DNA from: Gymnogyps californianus
Taxonomy: Eukaryota > Chordata > Aves > Accipitriformes > Cathartidae
DNA: 64,000 nt
Assembly: GCF_018139145.2 (NCBI RefSeq)
Contig: NC_059481.1
Location: 3,584,368-3,648,367, forward strand
Direction of reading: 5' to 3'
Of the stretch, positions 47,125 to 59,900 are shown in pieces (positions within the stretch are counted from its first letter, which is position 1; each line of letters opens with the position of its first letter). A program made the translations under genes and the position numbers. The notes under the pieces were generated by a model. The model had not been told where the DNA came from and made no database searches. It was given only the letters and a program-made list of their open reading frames with translations.

Positions 47125-50100
47125 GTGAGGGAGTGAGGCCGGTTGCTACAGGCAACCGGGAAGCCCGCGGCGGCGAGCGGGACCGGTGGGTGTCGGTTAG
47201 GCCTTTCCGTGTGGGGGAGCTTGGCCGGGCGCCTTGCCGAGGAGCGGGGCTCCGCAGCCCCCGGGTGTGCCCCGCGGCAGCCCTGCCTCAGCCTCGCGGT
47301 GAAAGGGGCCTGTCCCTTCCGAATAAGTCTCTCCCCCGTCACTCCTGCCGAAGCCCGCAGTCGTGAGCGAAGTCTGTGAGGAAACTTGGAATTGCTCAGT
47401 GTGAGGGAGATTCCTGTGCTTGTTGATTTGAGTTGCACAGGTCCACCTTTCTTGTGGTGTGAAAGTTGTATGAATGTATGGAAGGGAGAGGCACACATAC
47501 TGAGAAAGCTCACTGTAAACTCTTAAAAGCTGCCATAAAGTGTATAAGTATTTGCACTGTAAAAACTGTTAACGATGTTCATAGTTTAAACTGATGGTCT
47601 TCCTTTGCTGTCAGAGAAGATCATGGTTACAAAAGCTGACAGTACAGTAGGTCTTGCAGCATACTCAGGAGTAGGGTTTGCCTTCTCTACACGTTTTTCT
47701 AAATACAGATTGTTTCTAAATTATTTCCAAATGCACTGCCGTACTGGGAGAATACTTGGGCCCTCAGTGTTTTTCCTCGAATATATATGTCAGTTTAATG
47801 AACTTTTGTTACACCTTGATTATAATCAAGTTAATTTGGTGGGCAAAAGCACAGTTTTCTAAGATACCTCAGCATTTGAAGACTCCTCATGCTGGGCCTA
47901 TCCTGATGTCTGAAGTGATGCTGAAATACCATCTTACTTTGTTTTCAAAAACTCAGCTTCCTTCAACCAGCTGCAGAATGTTTCAGTTTTCGTAAGCTCA
48001 GTAGGTTGTCTTAAAGCATACAAACAAGTGGCAAATCTTAACAACTGCCTGTTTGTTGACATAGGTTTTGGCTATTTACTTTCAGAAAAATCAGCAATTT
48101 ATGAGCAGTACAAGATGAGAACAAGTGAACAGCCCACTTAAAGCAGTATCATTAATGATAAAGACCAACAAAATCCAACTTTGGATCTGATTAAAGGTTA
48201 ATCTTGTTCTGTTACCTAATTTCTGATAATTTAGAAGAGTCTTTAACTTCTGGTTAGCGTCTGATTCTTCAGAAGAATAAGAATTGTTGCAGGAGAGTGT
48301 TTGCATTGTAGTCAGGAGCTGGCTAGAATTTATTTCAACCTTGAAGCCAAGGGTTTAATTTTATTTCAGAATTGTTATCACTGTTCTGGAAATTCTTGAT
48401 AAACCTATAAATACTTAGTCCCGTGCAGTTCTGTATTTGTGGCAATGGTTCTGTAGTTCAAAACTGGATAAAAGTATTCACTTTCTCAGAGTTGACTTCT
48501 ACAGGAACTGTCACATCTTTTATTTAAATGAGAACAGAAGTTTTCCATTTTATTTTGCTTCACCACTAATTATCTGATACCGATTTCTTAGTATGTCTCT
48601 AAGTCATTTTTCTTTTGAACTGATAACCAACTTGCCCGGTCCTCTGTCACAGGAAAGATTATTCTGCTTGCCTTCCACTGTTCTAGAGCAGTCCATGCAA
48701 TGATTTGTTTTAAAGTTTTAATATTCTTTGTACTGTTTACTATCTTACTATATTTACACTTTTCTGTAGGGTCATTCTCTTTTTGTTTTCTTCTTGGGCC
48801 TTTTGCTGCTTTTAATAAGGAGCAATGCAAACACTTTACAAATAAAACTATCTTCTTGTCCTGGTTTTGGCTGGGAGGGAGCAGAGCCAGGACAGCTGAC
48901 CCAAACTAGCCAAAGGGATATTCCATACCATAGAATGTCATGCTCAGTATATAAACTGGGGGGAGTTGGCTGGGAGGAGCGGATCGCTGCTGGGGCATCG
49001 GTCAGCGGGTGGTGAGCAATTGCATTGTGCATCACTTGTCTTTTCTTGGGTTTTACTTCTCTCTTTTTTTTTTTTGTTATATTCCTTTTCATTATAATAA
49101 TAATAATAATAATATTATTCTTAGTTAGTATTATATTTTATTTTACTTTAGTTATTAAACTGTTCTTATCTCAACCCATGAGTTTTACTTTTTTTTTTTC
49201 TCCCCAATGGGAGGGGGGAGGGATGAGCGGCTGCGTGGTGCTTCGTGGCTGGCGGGGGTCAAACCACAACACTTCTGAAAACCTTACTGTGTTCATCTGT
49301 TGTCCATGACATAAATGCTGCTAAGAAGCTAAAATTAATTTTAGAAGTGGTTTAAGTGAAAATAATTAATTGCATTTATTTTGACATAGGTATGAAAACT
49401 CAATGGGGTCATCCAAAAATGTAATAAGTGAGCCTCTTGATGTGGAGGAAGGCTACAACATGATGGTAAGACATTCGACTACTATAATAGTGTGGTAGAA
49501 TTTTTCCTACTGCAAGAAAAACTAATTTTTCATGTTGGGATTAATTGATAAATTAGTTCATTTGTACCTTCTCTGAAAGTATTGATTCTAGAAACTGAAT
49601 GAATTTAATTTATTAACACCATGATGAGAAACCTTCAAAAATGAATTTTACTGTAGAAGGAATTTGAGTATTTCTTCTGTTTTTGTATCATTTCTAGTTG
49701 TATTAGTATATAGATTTTTTGCACTGTAAGACATTGGCTTCAGCTGATCCCCATTTTAAACTGCTTTCATCCAACCTGTGCTCTAGTGTAAGACCATAAT
49801 GTTTGGTTACACTAATAGAGTGGTGTTCTTTGAAGTAGCTGAGGTTAGAGCTGAACTCATTTTCTTTGAGAATGCAATGGATGAAACTGGTGATTTTGTT
49901 TACAGCAATGTATTTATATACATTAACACCATTAAAACAAGAATCCTCATAAAAGGTCCTTTAATATTCATAGCCATGCAAAGAAGCAGTACAGACTAAA
50001 TAACAGTCTGCTATTTAAGGCTAAACAAATTTGTAGTCACTCCTTTTGCCTAACAGATGATTGTATCTAGAGGACTTTGAAGAAAGTAACTTCTTTGGAT

Positions 50101-53100
50101 AGTTAAGTAGCAAATAGGAGGGATTCAGGTTGAAGAAATAGTCAAAAACCTAGGTATCGGTATCACTTCACTCGTATGGAGGAGGGTATTAAAGCTTGCT
50201 CTTGTCTAGTCAAATGAAAAGACTATGTTGATACCCACTATGGCCTTTGGCACAATAGTTTACACTTCTCTGTGGCTGTACGCTTCATTATTGCTAACTG
50301 TCCTGTTAAGACCTCCTTTAAGGGTTTGTTGTTTTCTTTTGGCTGACATCTAAGTTATGGAGACTAGAATTTTAAGTCAGGCTGTAGTTCCATGATACAA
50401 AGTACTTGGAAATGTCATGTTGAGATACTTCTGCTTTCCTTATAAGCCTTTCTGGCTTGTAAAAAAAAAAACAAAATTAAAAAGTCAGTTTGGTGTGGAC
50501 TAATGCAAAGTTTTACACTTACATGGGAGTAATGATCTCCAGAAATAAGGATGGAAAACAACTGACTTGGCGGCAGTTGTGCAGAAAGGAACCTTGGGAT
50601 TATAGAAGGTCGTATGTGCAATGAGAGTAATTCTGCTTATGTATTAGGAAGAGTTGGGTCTGCTTTGACCAGGGGACAGGGACTTGGGGATTGGACTAGA
50701 CCTGCAGAGGTCCCTTCCAGGCTTTGTTCTGTGACTGTGTAAGTCGTGCTAATCTGTGTGTCATATGTCATGACGTGTTATGATTATATCATAAGGGATG
50801 AAAAGGTAATACAGTATTGCAAAAAAACCCCATGCATCATTTTGAGATGATTAAGTGGGAGTATCATCTGTAAGATGTGAATAACCTGTCCAGAGTGTTT
50901 GGCATTGAAATCTTCATTGAAGTACCTGCTTTTGGACATTGTATTTCAAAGACAGATGTGAATCAGTTGGAGACAATCTGGAAGAGAAAACTGTAAGTGC
51001 TCAGATTCAGAAAACTTGAAATCTGAGATCTGGAAAACATGAGAAAAGAGATTAAAGGAACAGGGATGGTAAGGCTGGAAGATAGGAAGACCAATGAAGG
51101 ATGAAATGGAACATGACAGCATGAAAAATAATAGGAAAAAAAAAATTCAAATGGTTTCCAAGTCCTCTGTGTATGGCAAGAATGAGTGGGCTTATGCTGT
51201 AGGAAAGCCATAGTTAACTATTACGTAGATTGTGCCGAGTGAACACTGTCTGCTGGTGGAGGATTTGAAAGAAAACATGCAATAAATGAGGAAAGATTTA
51301 TTTGTTTACTTATTTAATTTTTGGCAGTTGGGGATGCCATAGATTAGCTTTACTTCCAGCTAAGGTGAGTGTCTGGGTCTTTTTTAAAGATTTGAGAATA
51401 AATTAATGCAAAATGCAGTCTGAACATTCTTCTTTTGGTTTAAGACAGACACATTTCAGAGGCAATTAAGTTAAAATTATTTGACCCTGTTTTGAACTAA
51501 GCTACCACAAGTATTTACATTGGGAGTTTATATAGTAGTTTAAAGTGATTTTAAAACAGTTATGTGACATTCATGGATCTTTAACTCCTAGATTGATGAT
51601 GGAAAGTGTATCATTAAGCAACAAGGAATTAAAAACTCAAACCAAACTTGATTGAGCAGAAATGGTCACTCTTACTAAAAATTCCTAGTGAGAATAGGCA
51701 GTTAATTATATAGAATAAGGATAGACTAGAACCAGTTTAGTACAGATCCTGGCTTTTTCCATGCTTTGCTTGGGTTTTTTTGGGCCAGAATATATAATTT
51801 GCTTTATTTATTTCATTAGGTTTTCCAAAAGTTCACTTATATAGCAGTGCTATTTTTTCCTTTGTTTTCGTTGTATTACATAGTGATATCTCTAGGAAGG
51901 TCTGCGGAGCACTAGATGGCACACTGCGGCTTTGAAACAAGCAATTGAGGACATCTGGATGAGAGAAACCTAGGTTAAATACTGTTATATAAGCATTGAA
52001 GTAAAAGCAGTTTCTCATTTGTGTTGCATTTCCTACCATCTTAATAAATTATAGCCACTCATCTGCTATATTCGTTTTTACTGTATTTTCTTTCTAAAGA
52101 TGTACTAGTACTATAAAACAAAGTGGTTGCAGGCTTGAGTCATATGATGGTAGGAATGAAAAGAGGAAAAATGCATCTTCTGATTAGTGTTATAGGAAAT
52201 CAGTCTGTTCGTGCCTCAAATAATATTTAGATTTATGTAACTTCTTTATGGTTAAGTTTGTCAGTGTTTAAGGATAACTTGGTCAGCAGTTTTGTGCTAT
52301 CACGGTACATAAATTTATCATTACGGTATATAGTTTGGCTTTGTTTCAAATTATTTTCTGAGGAATAACTTGATACACTGTAGAAGAGGCAAGATTTTAT
52401 CTAATTGACATCTGTCAGTTCATACAAATATATCTTAATATATTTGGTTTCAAATGTTGTGCAATGGTGTATTTTGCAAGTGCAAAGAAATATGTTTATT
52501 AGGTGAACGAAGTTCATCCTCAGCATCTCGCATTCTGTCTTTGAACAGCTGCAGCTTTCTAGTAATAACAGCTAACTTTAGTTGCCAGGAAATACTTTCT
52601 AGGTTCTTGTCTTCTCAGTGAAAGAGAGGTGGGTTTTTTATACGTTTCAGATGTTCCGATAAATCTTGTGCCTTTCCCCAGGCTCTCTCCAGTCAGCTAA
52701 CACATGTATTTTGGTCTCATGCAGCTTTTATCTTGAATAATTGGTTCTAATTAACACAAGGTAACTGAAACGTTTGTGAAGTCTACTGTGATGCTCTAGC
52801 AGCATTGACAATCAATTAAATGGAGGTTAAAAATGTGTGGTGTAGACATACCCATACTGAGGGCTGAGTAGTAACTCTCATGCCACGTTGATGAATCAAT
52901 CTGCTTATCATGCAGAAAAATGGTTGTGAAAATGAATATGTATACTTGTTTTGGATATTTGAGGAAAATTCAGTACCCACGCAACCCACTTTGGAGGGTT
53001 TAACCACATGTTGGATGAAATTAACATATCAAAAGAAAAATTTATGTGTTTTTTTTTCGATCCCTGCATTTCTTGTTTTCAGGCTTCTTTCCAACGCTCT

Positions 53101-53907
53101 AATAGCCATGACAAAGTGAGGAAAATAGTTGCAGAAGAGGGACGTACAGCAAGGAACCTAATTGCATGGAGCGTTCCACTGGAAAACAAAGATGATGATG
53201 GTATGTATTCAATAGTCTTCCACCAGCTTTTTCCACTTCCATCCCTTTGTCCATTGGAGTTGCTTGCCTGGAAACATGTTTCTTACTTAGAATTTCTCTA
53301 TTAAAAAATAAATTATTATGTTTAACGTACATAGTATAGTTTTAAAGCTTTTTTCCAAAATGCACCCTGCAATTAACAGATCACTTTCTAAAACCTTCAC
53401 AGTGACAGATTAAAAACTGTTTTCATTTTGTCTGTAAGCAAAGTCTAAGACTGTTCTCTTTTGCTGATACTATCAAGATACTTGTGGAATATAATAATGT
53501 TGTCTTAAACTGATCTTTTGTAACTTGGGAATTCAGAATTGTAGGGATGGCTTAGAACAATCCAACAAATTGCTCTCTATGCTCTAAAACAAGTAAGTTT
53601 GGAAGTTTCTTTTGGTATCACTTCAGTCTTTGGTAAACATCTGTGAAGAATCTTTAAGGAAGGGGCTATGTGAGGACAGTTTTCCATAATGCAAGTCCTC
53701 ATAACAGTTTTGTTACTGTTGTAATATTCTCTTGTGGTATGATGACTTAAGGAGCCAGGAATTAACTTTAATTTTTATACTGCTCAAGCTGTTCCAGATG
53801 TCAGAATGCTGTTTTTGAGGACTTCATCTCAAGTACTTTTGTAGCTCACGTGTCCCTGTGCAGGTGCTGCTGCTTCTGAGACTTAGGCAGGAGTGTCTAA
53901 AAGTAGA

Positions 53908-53939
<32 letters not shown>

Positions 53940-56900
53940 GAAGGTAGTCGAACACTGGAACAAGTTGCCTAGAGAAACTGTGGGCAGTCTTCGTCCTTGG
54001 AGATGCTCAAAACCTGACTGGACATAGTCCTGGGCAGCCTGCTCTAGCTGACTGTGGTTTAAGCAGGGGAGGTTGGACTAGATGATCTCTAGAGGTTCCT
54101 TCCAACCTCAGCTGTTCTGTGATTCTGCCAGTGGAAAAGATATTTCTATGAAAAGTTATGTCTAAGTTGCAAGATAATTAACCCTATGTCTGAAGCAAAC
54201 TGATGCAAAGTTTAAACTGTCTTTGGCTTGCTTTATGCATTAAGATGTATTTGTGATTTTTTTTTCTTGTTTTCTTTTTAAAGCTGAAAAGTCTAAAGTC
54301 ACAGAAGACAATGAGTTGCTTGAAAACCTATTTAGATGTTTGTACGTGGACATTTGTATAGGTTTCATTAAGGAAATTGCATTCAGTTCAGAAGGCATAG
54401 CTGTACCTTTGTTGAACAGTGACAAGCAGAATGACAGTTAACTCATGTTTGTCAGCTAAACGTCCTAAACCTAATTACAAGTGTCCACATTTACAAGCTT
54501 TGGTTTCAGGTTCTGACCCTTTTACTTCAGTGTTGTCTCAGCTATCTTAGTGCATTCTGTATAGCGACATTTTTAGTAATGCTAACTGGTCAGCAGAAGA
54601 TCATGTACTGTGAATATTTGTTAGCTGCATGTAGGAAGAGAAAATGGAAATAATTTAAGACTTGAGCATGATCTGACCAAGTAGAATGCATACCTCCCAG
54701 CTTTGGATCACATGCAACAGCTACTCAGTTTATTATTATGAATATGTGGATTTTTAAGTGGGCCAGTTCTGTGTTCTTGTGGCAGCTTCATTTATGTCTG
54801 TCTCCAGAAGATGCGTTTATCTATTTGCTAGTCTTACATTTGCCTGCATATTCGTCAGTATATTAGTAGATCCATTGATATTATTGGACTAGTCACATAT
54901 GTGATTTTAAGCAGAATAGAATTGGGGCCCAAAGTATTGATAGATTCTGAATTACATTTTTGGGGAAGGTAGTAATATGAATGAGTATATGCGAAAGCAA
55001 CGTGGAGTATATTTATAACAGTATTTTTGAGCTACTTGTGAGTTGATTCAATTTCTATTTAAAGAGTCTGTTATTTTTTAATACTACATTGCTTGTAATA
55101 TTCTTTTAGAAACTTTCAGGTAAGACTTTTTCCTTAAAAATGAGTGTATGGGGGTTGTAGATGAATGTTTGCTCTAACATTTTCTGCCAAAACATGAAGA
55201 ATGAATGTAAAAGTGAATTTTTAGCCTTCATTAAATAGTTGTTATGCACGATAATTAAAATCCAAGTAGCTATATTCATTTCCTTCTTTTGGTTGTATTA
55301 GCACCATTGTAATTTTTAAACTTTTTGTCACTGGTGCTTTCTTCTTTTTTAAATTTCTTCATTAAATCATAGGCTGACCTTTTTGCACAATACAAAGGAT
55401 CTGATGATAATTACCTGATGGAAAATTTCCCTGTGGACAGGAACTTGTGGCTAATGAAAGTCTGGCAGAGCCAGATCCTTTGTCTCTTGACCCTTGTCTT
55501 GGCATAGAGGGTATATATGTTGGTGTCAGTGAGCTCTGATTCATTTTATGCTGATCTTTCAATATGTATTTTGTCCCTGAGGAATGATACAGCAATATTA
55601 TGAATTAGGACAGTTCTAACTCGTTCAGGGGTTGTGTAAATCAGGCCAAAGGTTCAGGTTGCCTGAGCCAATCCTGCAACTCTTCTGTACAAAGCAGAAT
55701 TTTGTCTGTGGGCAGTTTCTTCTGTTCGTAATGTTCAGAGGTATTACTTTGGCAGTAACAGCGTGTGATTTAACATTTTATATTATATACTGTTATTCAT
55801 TATGAGATTTTTTTTTTTTTTCCCTGCAGAAACAGTGAGAGTATGGACATCTGGTATTACTAGTGTTAGTGTTACGGAGGGTTGATAAATTAAAATGCTG
55901 AATTCATTTTTTCAGTTTTTATCCTTTCTTTTTCTATTTCCTTTAAAAATTGTGTGCTTGTGTCCTTCCTACAATTTAACTTCTCCTCTGAAAGACTTGT
56001 GTATAGAGGACATGGGTAAAAGAGCAATAACGAAAAGAATTGCAATCAAAACCTTCTAATTCCTTAATGGAAATATATAGTTCCTGTCAATAAGAAATAT
56101 TTCCTTAAAAAGGAGAGTGATTTCTGGAATGGCAAGTGGCACTTCTGTTACATGTTTTGGAGCAGCATGCACCCTTGTTATGTCAGATCTGAAATTCTAC
56201 TTATGAACATAGATCAATGACATGAGAAAATCCAAAACATGGTGGCAATGGTCCAGAAGAGATAGTGACTGTTAACACATTTCAACTATTGAAATTAAAA
56301 TACTCCTTCACAGAATTAATTAATATGCAGTGGATTCTGTTGGATAGACTAATTAACAGTACAGTTGACTTTGTGTCCTGGTAGGAGAGCCTTATAACTA
56401 TGAGAAATTCACTAGTCTGGTATTCTGTCTTCAGAATTAAATTTGCATTCCAGACCTATGGCCACCAGTTGCCTATTGCAGTCACTTAGATCTTGCCCAC
56501 CTTGGAAAGCTGTGATCATTCTAATAGAGGATTTCAGATTTTTTTCCTTTGTAATTATTTTATATGCTTAGCATGAAATTTGAGGCACTGCATGCAGATA
56601 AGCACTACACACAAATTTTATTACAGAATCTAAGCTATGGTATTAGCAACAGTTAAAACATCCCAGAGGCTTGACATTTAAGTGTTAACAGAAGGTAAGG
56701 TACCTTTGGAACTCTAAGAGATGTGTCAAAAAATGGGAAAATCTTGTATTTGTAACTGTTCCCTTCTTATTTCCTCTTTGTTTAAAATCATTTGGGCTCT
56801 CGCCATATAGAATTCATTTGTAGATTAAGCATTTCAGGGTAAGGAAACGTATTTTATTGGTTGAAAGGTACCTGGCACGCTTTGGGGAGCCTGCAGTACA

Positions 56901-59900
56901 ATCTACTGCTATAGCAAGAGCCTAATGGAGTAAATAGGTTTTGCAGTATGTGATGAAAGTCATGAAACTTGGCTCTCTTTGGCCAAGTAAGGAAGTTGTA
57001 AGAGTCATGACTGAAAACATTGTGTGTAAGCCCTAGCAACCTTGGATTTGATTGTAACTGGCAGAATATAACATGAAGGGAAGGGTATTCTTTAAGGCTC
57101 ATAAGTTTTAAACCTTGAATTTCGCTGAAATGAATGGGAATCCAGTCTAGTGCTGGTGGGTGAATACAGGGCCATTATATTCTGGTTGAGTCAGTGACAG
57201 CGATTTGTAAAAGTAATTTTGTGCAAAATATATTGCTGTAATTCGATCTGGAGGTGGAAGAACATGGAGAATTTTGGTTATATCCGTGCTTGAAGGCAGT
57301 CATTTCTCCAGATCCTTAGCATTGTACGAGTAGAAAAATTGTATCTACTACTGCTCTACAAACTTCTAAAAAGATATGGTTTATAATAATATTAGAAACT
57401 TCAATATACTTCCTCAATTAAGGGATCAAAAATAGTCAGTCTCATCTGGTTGCTTCCTCCAGGCAGATGCGTCTGCCTTACTTTAAATGAGGTTCAGGTA
57501 ATCAGGTCTTATCCAAGCCTCGTTTTTGCAAAAATGTTTCTTAAGATGGACAACTGCACCAGCTGAGCTAGTAAGATAGATTCTGGAGTACAGACTGGTT
57601 CTATGTAGCAATGGCACTATAATGTAGACTGACTGTCTTACAGGTTTTGTAGATAACATGGAAGAAGAGGTGACAGAGTAGATTTCTCACGCTGTGTATG
57701 AGAACTGGAGGAAAAAAACAATGCTTACCCAATTGTATCCTCAGATTCATTCAAGGAAATGAAATGTAATTGAAAATTATTATCATTCCTGCTGAAGGTC
57801 TGATGAACAGCGTGAAAGGCACTGAAACAACAATACGCAGTTGATCTCTGCCATAGTGAGAACAGAAATGAGGGCTGCTATTAATTACTAAATTTAAAGG
57901 TGATTCCCACATTTCTCACATCAGTAAGACTAACCAAAAGAGAGATGAGAGGGATGCTTGTTGAGGTTGTTAGTACAAAAGATAGCTTTTGAAAATAGTT
58001 TATCAATGGCTTTTTTTTGGAGATATTAGCACCTCAGTTTTTTGTGACAGCAAGTCTTCACAAATCATAAACCCTGTGTGCTTCATATTTAATTACCAGA
58101 CAGGGAGGAAATGGACTTCAAGTGTAAAATATGACTGTAGCTCCCTGAATGCTGCAAAACTTTGCTACGTTATATATTTCACATTGGCAACCTGATGAGA
58201 GGAGATGATCATCTTTGGTCACTATTGTTCTTTCCTTAAAATTCAGTCAATTCCTAGCAGGCAGTGCCCTTCATATGTTATTGAGTTCCTATGCATCTCA
58301 TGGCAATGCTAGTATTGTATAGTTAGATAACAGTAGTCACTGAACATACGCATAACCATTGAGCAGTGCTCTTGTGTTGTCACTGCTTGTGCATATAAAA
58401 GGACAAAAGCCGAAAGGAAGATGTCTTCTAATAATCGGAGGCACTTATTAGAAGAAAAAGAATAATAAAGCTTGGAAATGTGGCTGCTGCTGAAATACAA
58501 AACTTTTTGGCCCATACAGCTTAAGGAAAAATTAGTCCTTGCCACACACTATTTGCTTTTAAGTTTGGAAAACCTGGTATTTACCGAAGTTTTGTTTTCT
58601 CTAAATGTCTGCCTTATATAGAAAGTGCCTGAAAACTTGCTTTTGTCTTTACAGGGGACTTGTTCAGACATTTCACAGTTCTTAGATGATGGATTAGTAT
58701 TCTGTTTTTTGTAGAATCTAAAGAGACTGCAACTTTTTTTTGTGTTCATCTGCCCTTTTTTAATTTTAACATATCCATATTTGTTTGTAAGCCTTTTCAC
58801 TGTGCAAGTTCTGTGTGCCATTGCATTCAAAGTCTTGTCTTTGCAGAATGTAAATCATGTCAGAAGAGAGACTTTGGTGAATGGAATATTTCAGTTATCA
58901 TAATTCTGACATGGAACTGATCCGCAGTTTAAGCTTTTTAGTGAATAGGAAGTTTTTATACATTTGGTAGCTGAATCAAATTTTTTCCTGAATGCTGCTA
59001 AGTTGAGTTCAATATATTAATTTGTACCTGTTGTTTTGGCTAATGTAACATTTTAAAAATTAATTATCAAGCAAATAATTTTTAATTTGTTTTAAAATTA
59101 AAGGCCTTGTTCCCTGGAATAGCCAATGATGCAAACCAGCTGTACAGCTGCTTGATTAAGACAGGTTTACAGCTGCTTTACATAATCAGAGCAATGTAAA
59201 ACAGCTGGACTGTGTTAGGGAATTTGGCCTAAGAACTGTTAAAAATTCAACTGGACAATTCCAAAATTCAGGAATGATCTCCATAGTCTAGGAAGGAACT
59301 ATATTCAACTAATGCATTTATTTGCTTGGCTTCATCCAGCTAAATAATCTTGAAACTTTTACTTAGATGTAATCTGTGCTAGAGAGTACTCTTGCCATAG
59401 TTAGTATTTTGTCTTAACTTGCTTACGTTTTTGGTAATTGGATCCTGTGATTTTCATGTTGTGCAAGTTAGATACTAAGTTGGAGGAATAAAACTTAAAA
59501 AAAATTACTATTTTTTTTTTTAAATTACCCCTGAGCAAATCTCAAAGATTAAATGCAAACATGTCAGGTAGGTCTAGGCTAACATAAATTTATCTACGTG
59601 AAGATAACTCTTAGTCACTTAAGAAATTGCCACCACCACAGCACTGAGACCTGAAAACATCCTTTCTGACTGTGGGAATTTAAACTGATTTTGGAAGCAT
59701 AGTTGCTAAAGTCACTTTATATAAGCAGTGGAGGGAGACAGGTGCATTTGAGAAGGCATTTCGGATCTTAAGGGGACTGGCTCATGCTCTGTGAATGTTT
59801 TTCTCTCTTCCTCTGGCTACCTTCAGGTAGGTGAACTAAATCCAGTCCTAAGTTCTGTTTTTCCCCATCTTTCTTGGCAGAAAATGCGTAAATCTACTGG

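Larger units (their letters stand above)
46440..47370 (+). promoter_or_regulatory. SCAPER: SCAPER CpG-island promoter
   Basis: A CG-dense block of about 0.9 kb without a TATA box. Within it are a perfect NRF1 palindrome GCGCATGCGC (46754-46763), a CRE-like TGACATCA (46856-46863, one base from the palindromic CRE) and a YY1 initiator-type AAGATGGCGGC (46987-46997). Their order and spacing, with YY1 most downstream, resemble typical housekeeping promoters. Strand is assigned from the YY1 motif and the downstream exons. The factor binding is inferred from motifs only. Confidence 0.75.
47125..49389 (+). other. SCAPER: SCAPER intron 1
   Basis: Intron of about 2.3 kb. Its first 250 bp are still CpG-rich. 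The 3' end carries a 415-bp solo LTR (48857-49271) that finishes only about 120 bp before exon 2. Nothing else is recognised. Confidence 0.6.

Noticed and set aside
46650..47513. 287-codon minus-strand open frame over the SCAPER promoter
   Set aside because: Another GC-rich-frame artefact, Pro/Arg/Ala-rich, antisense to the real exon 1.
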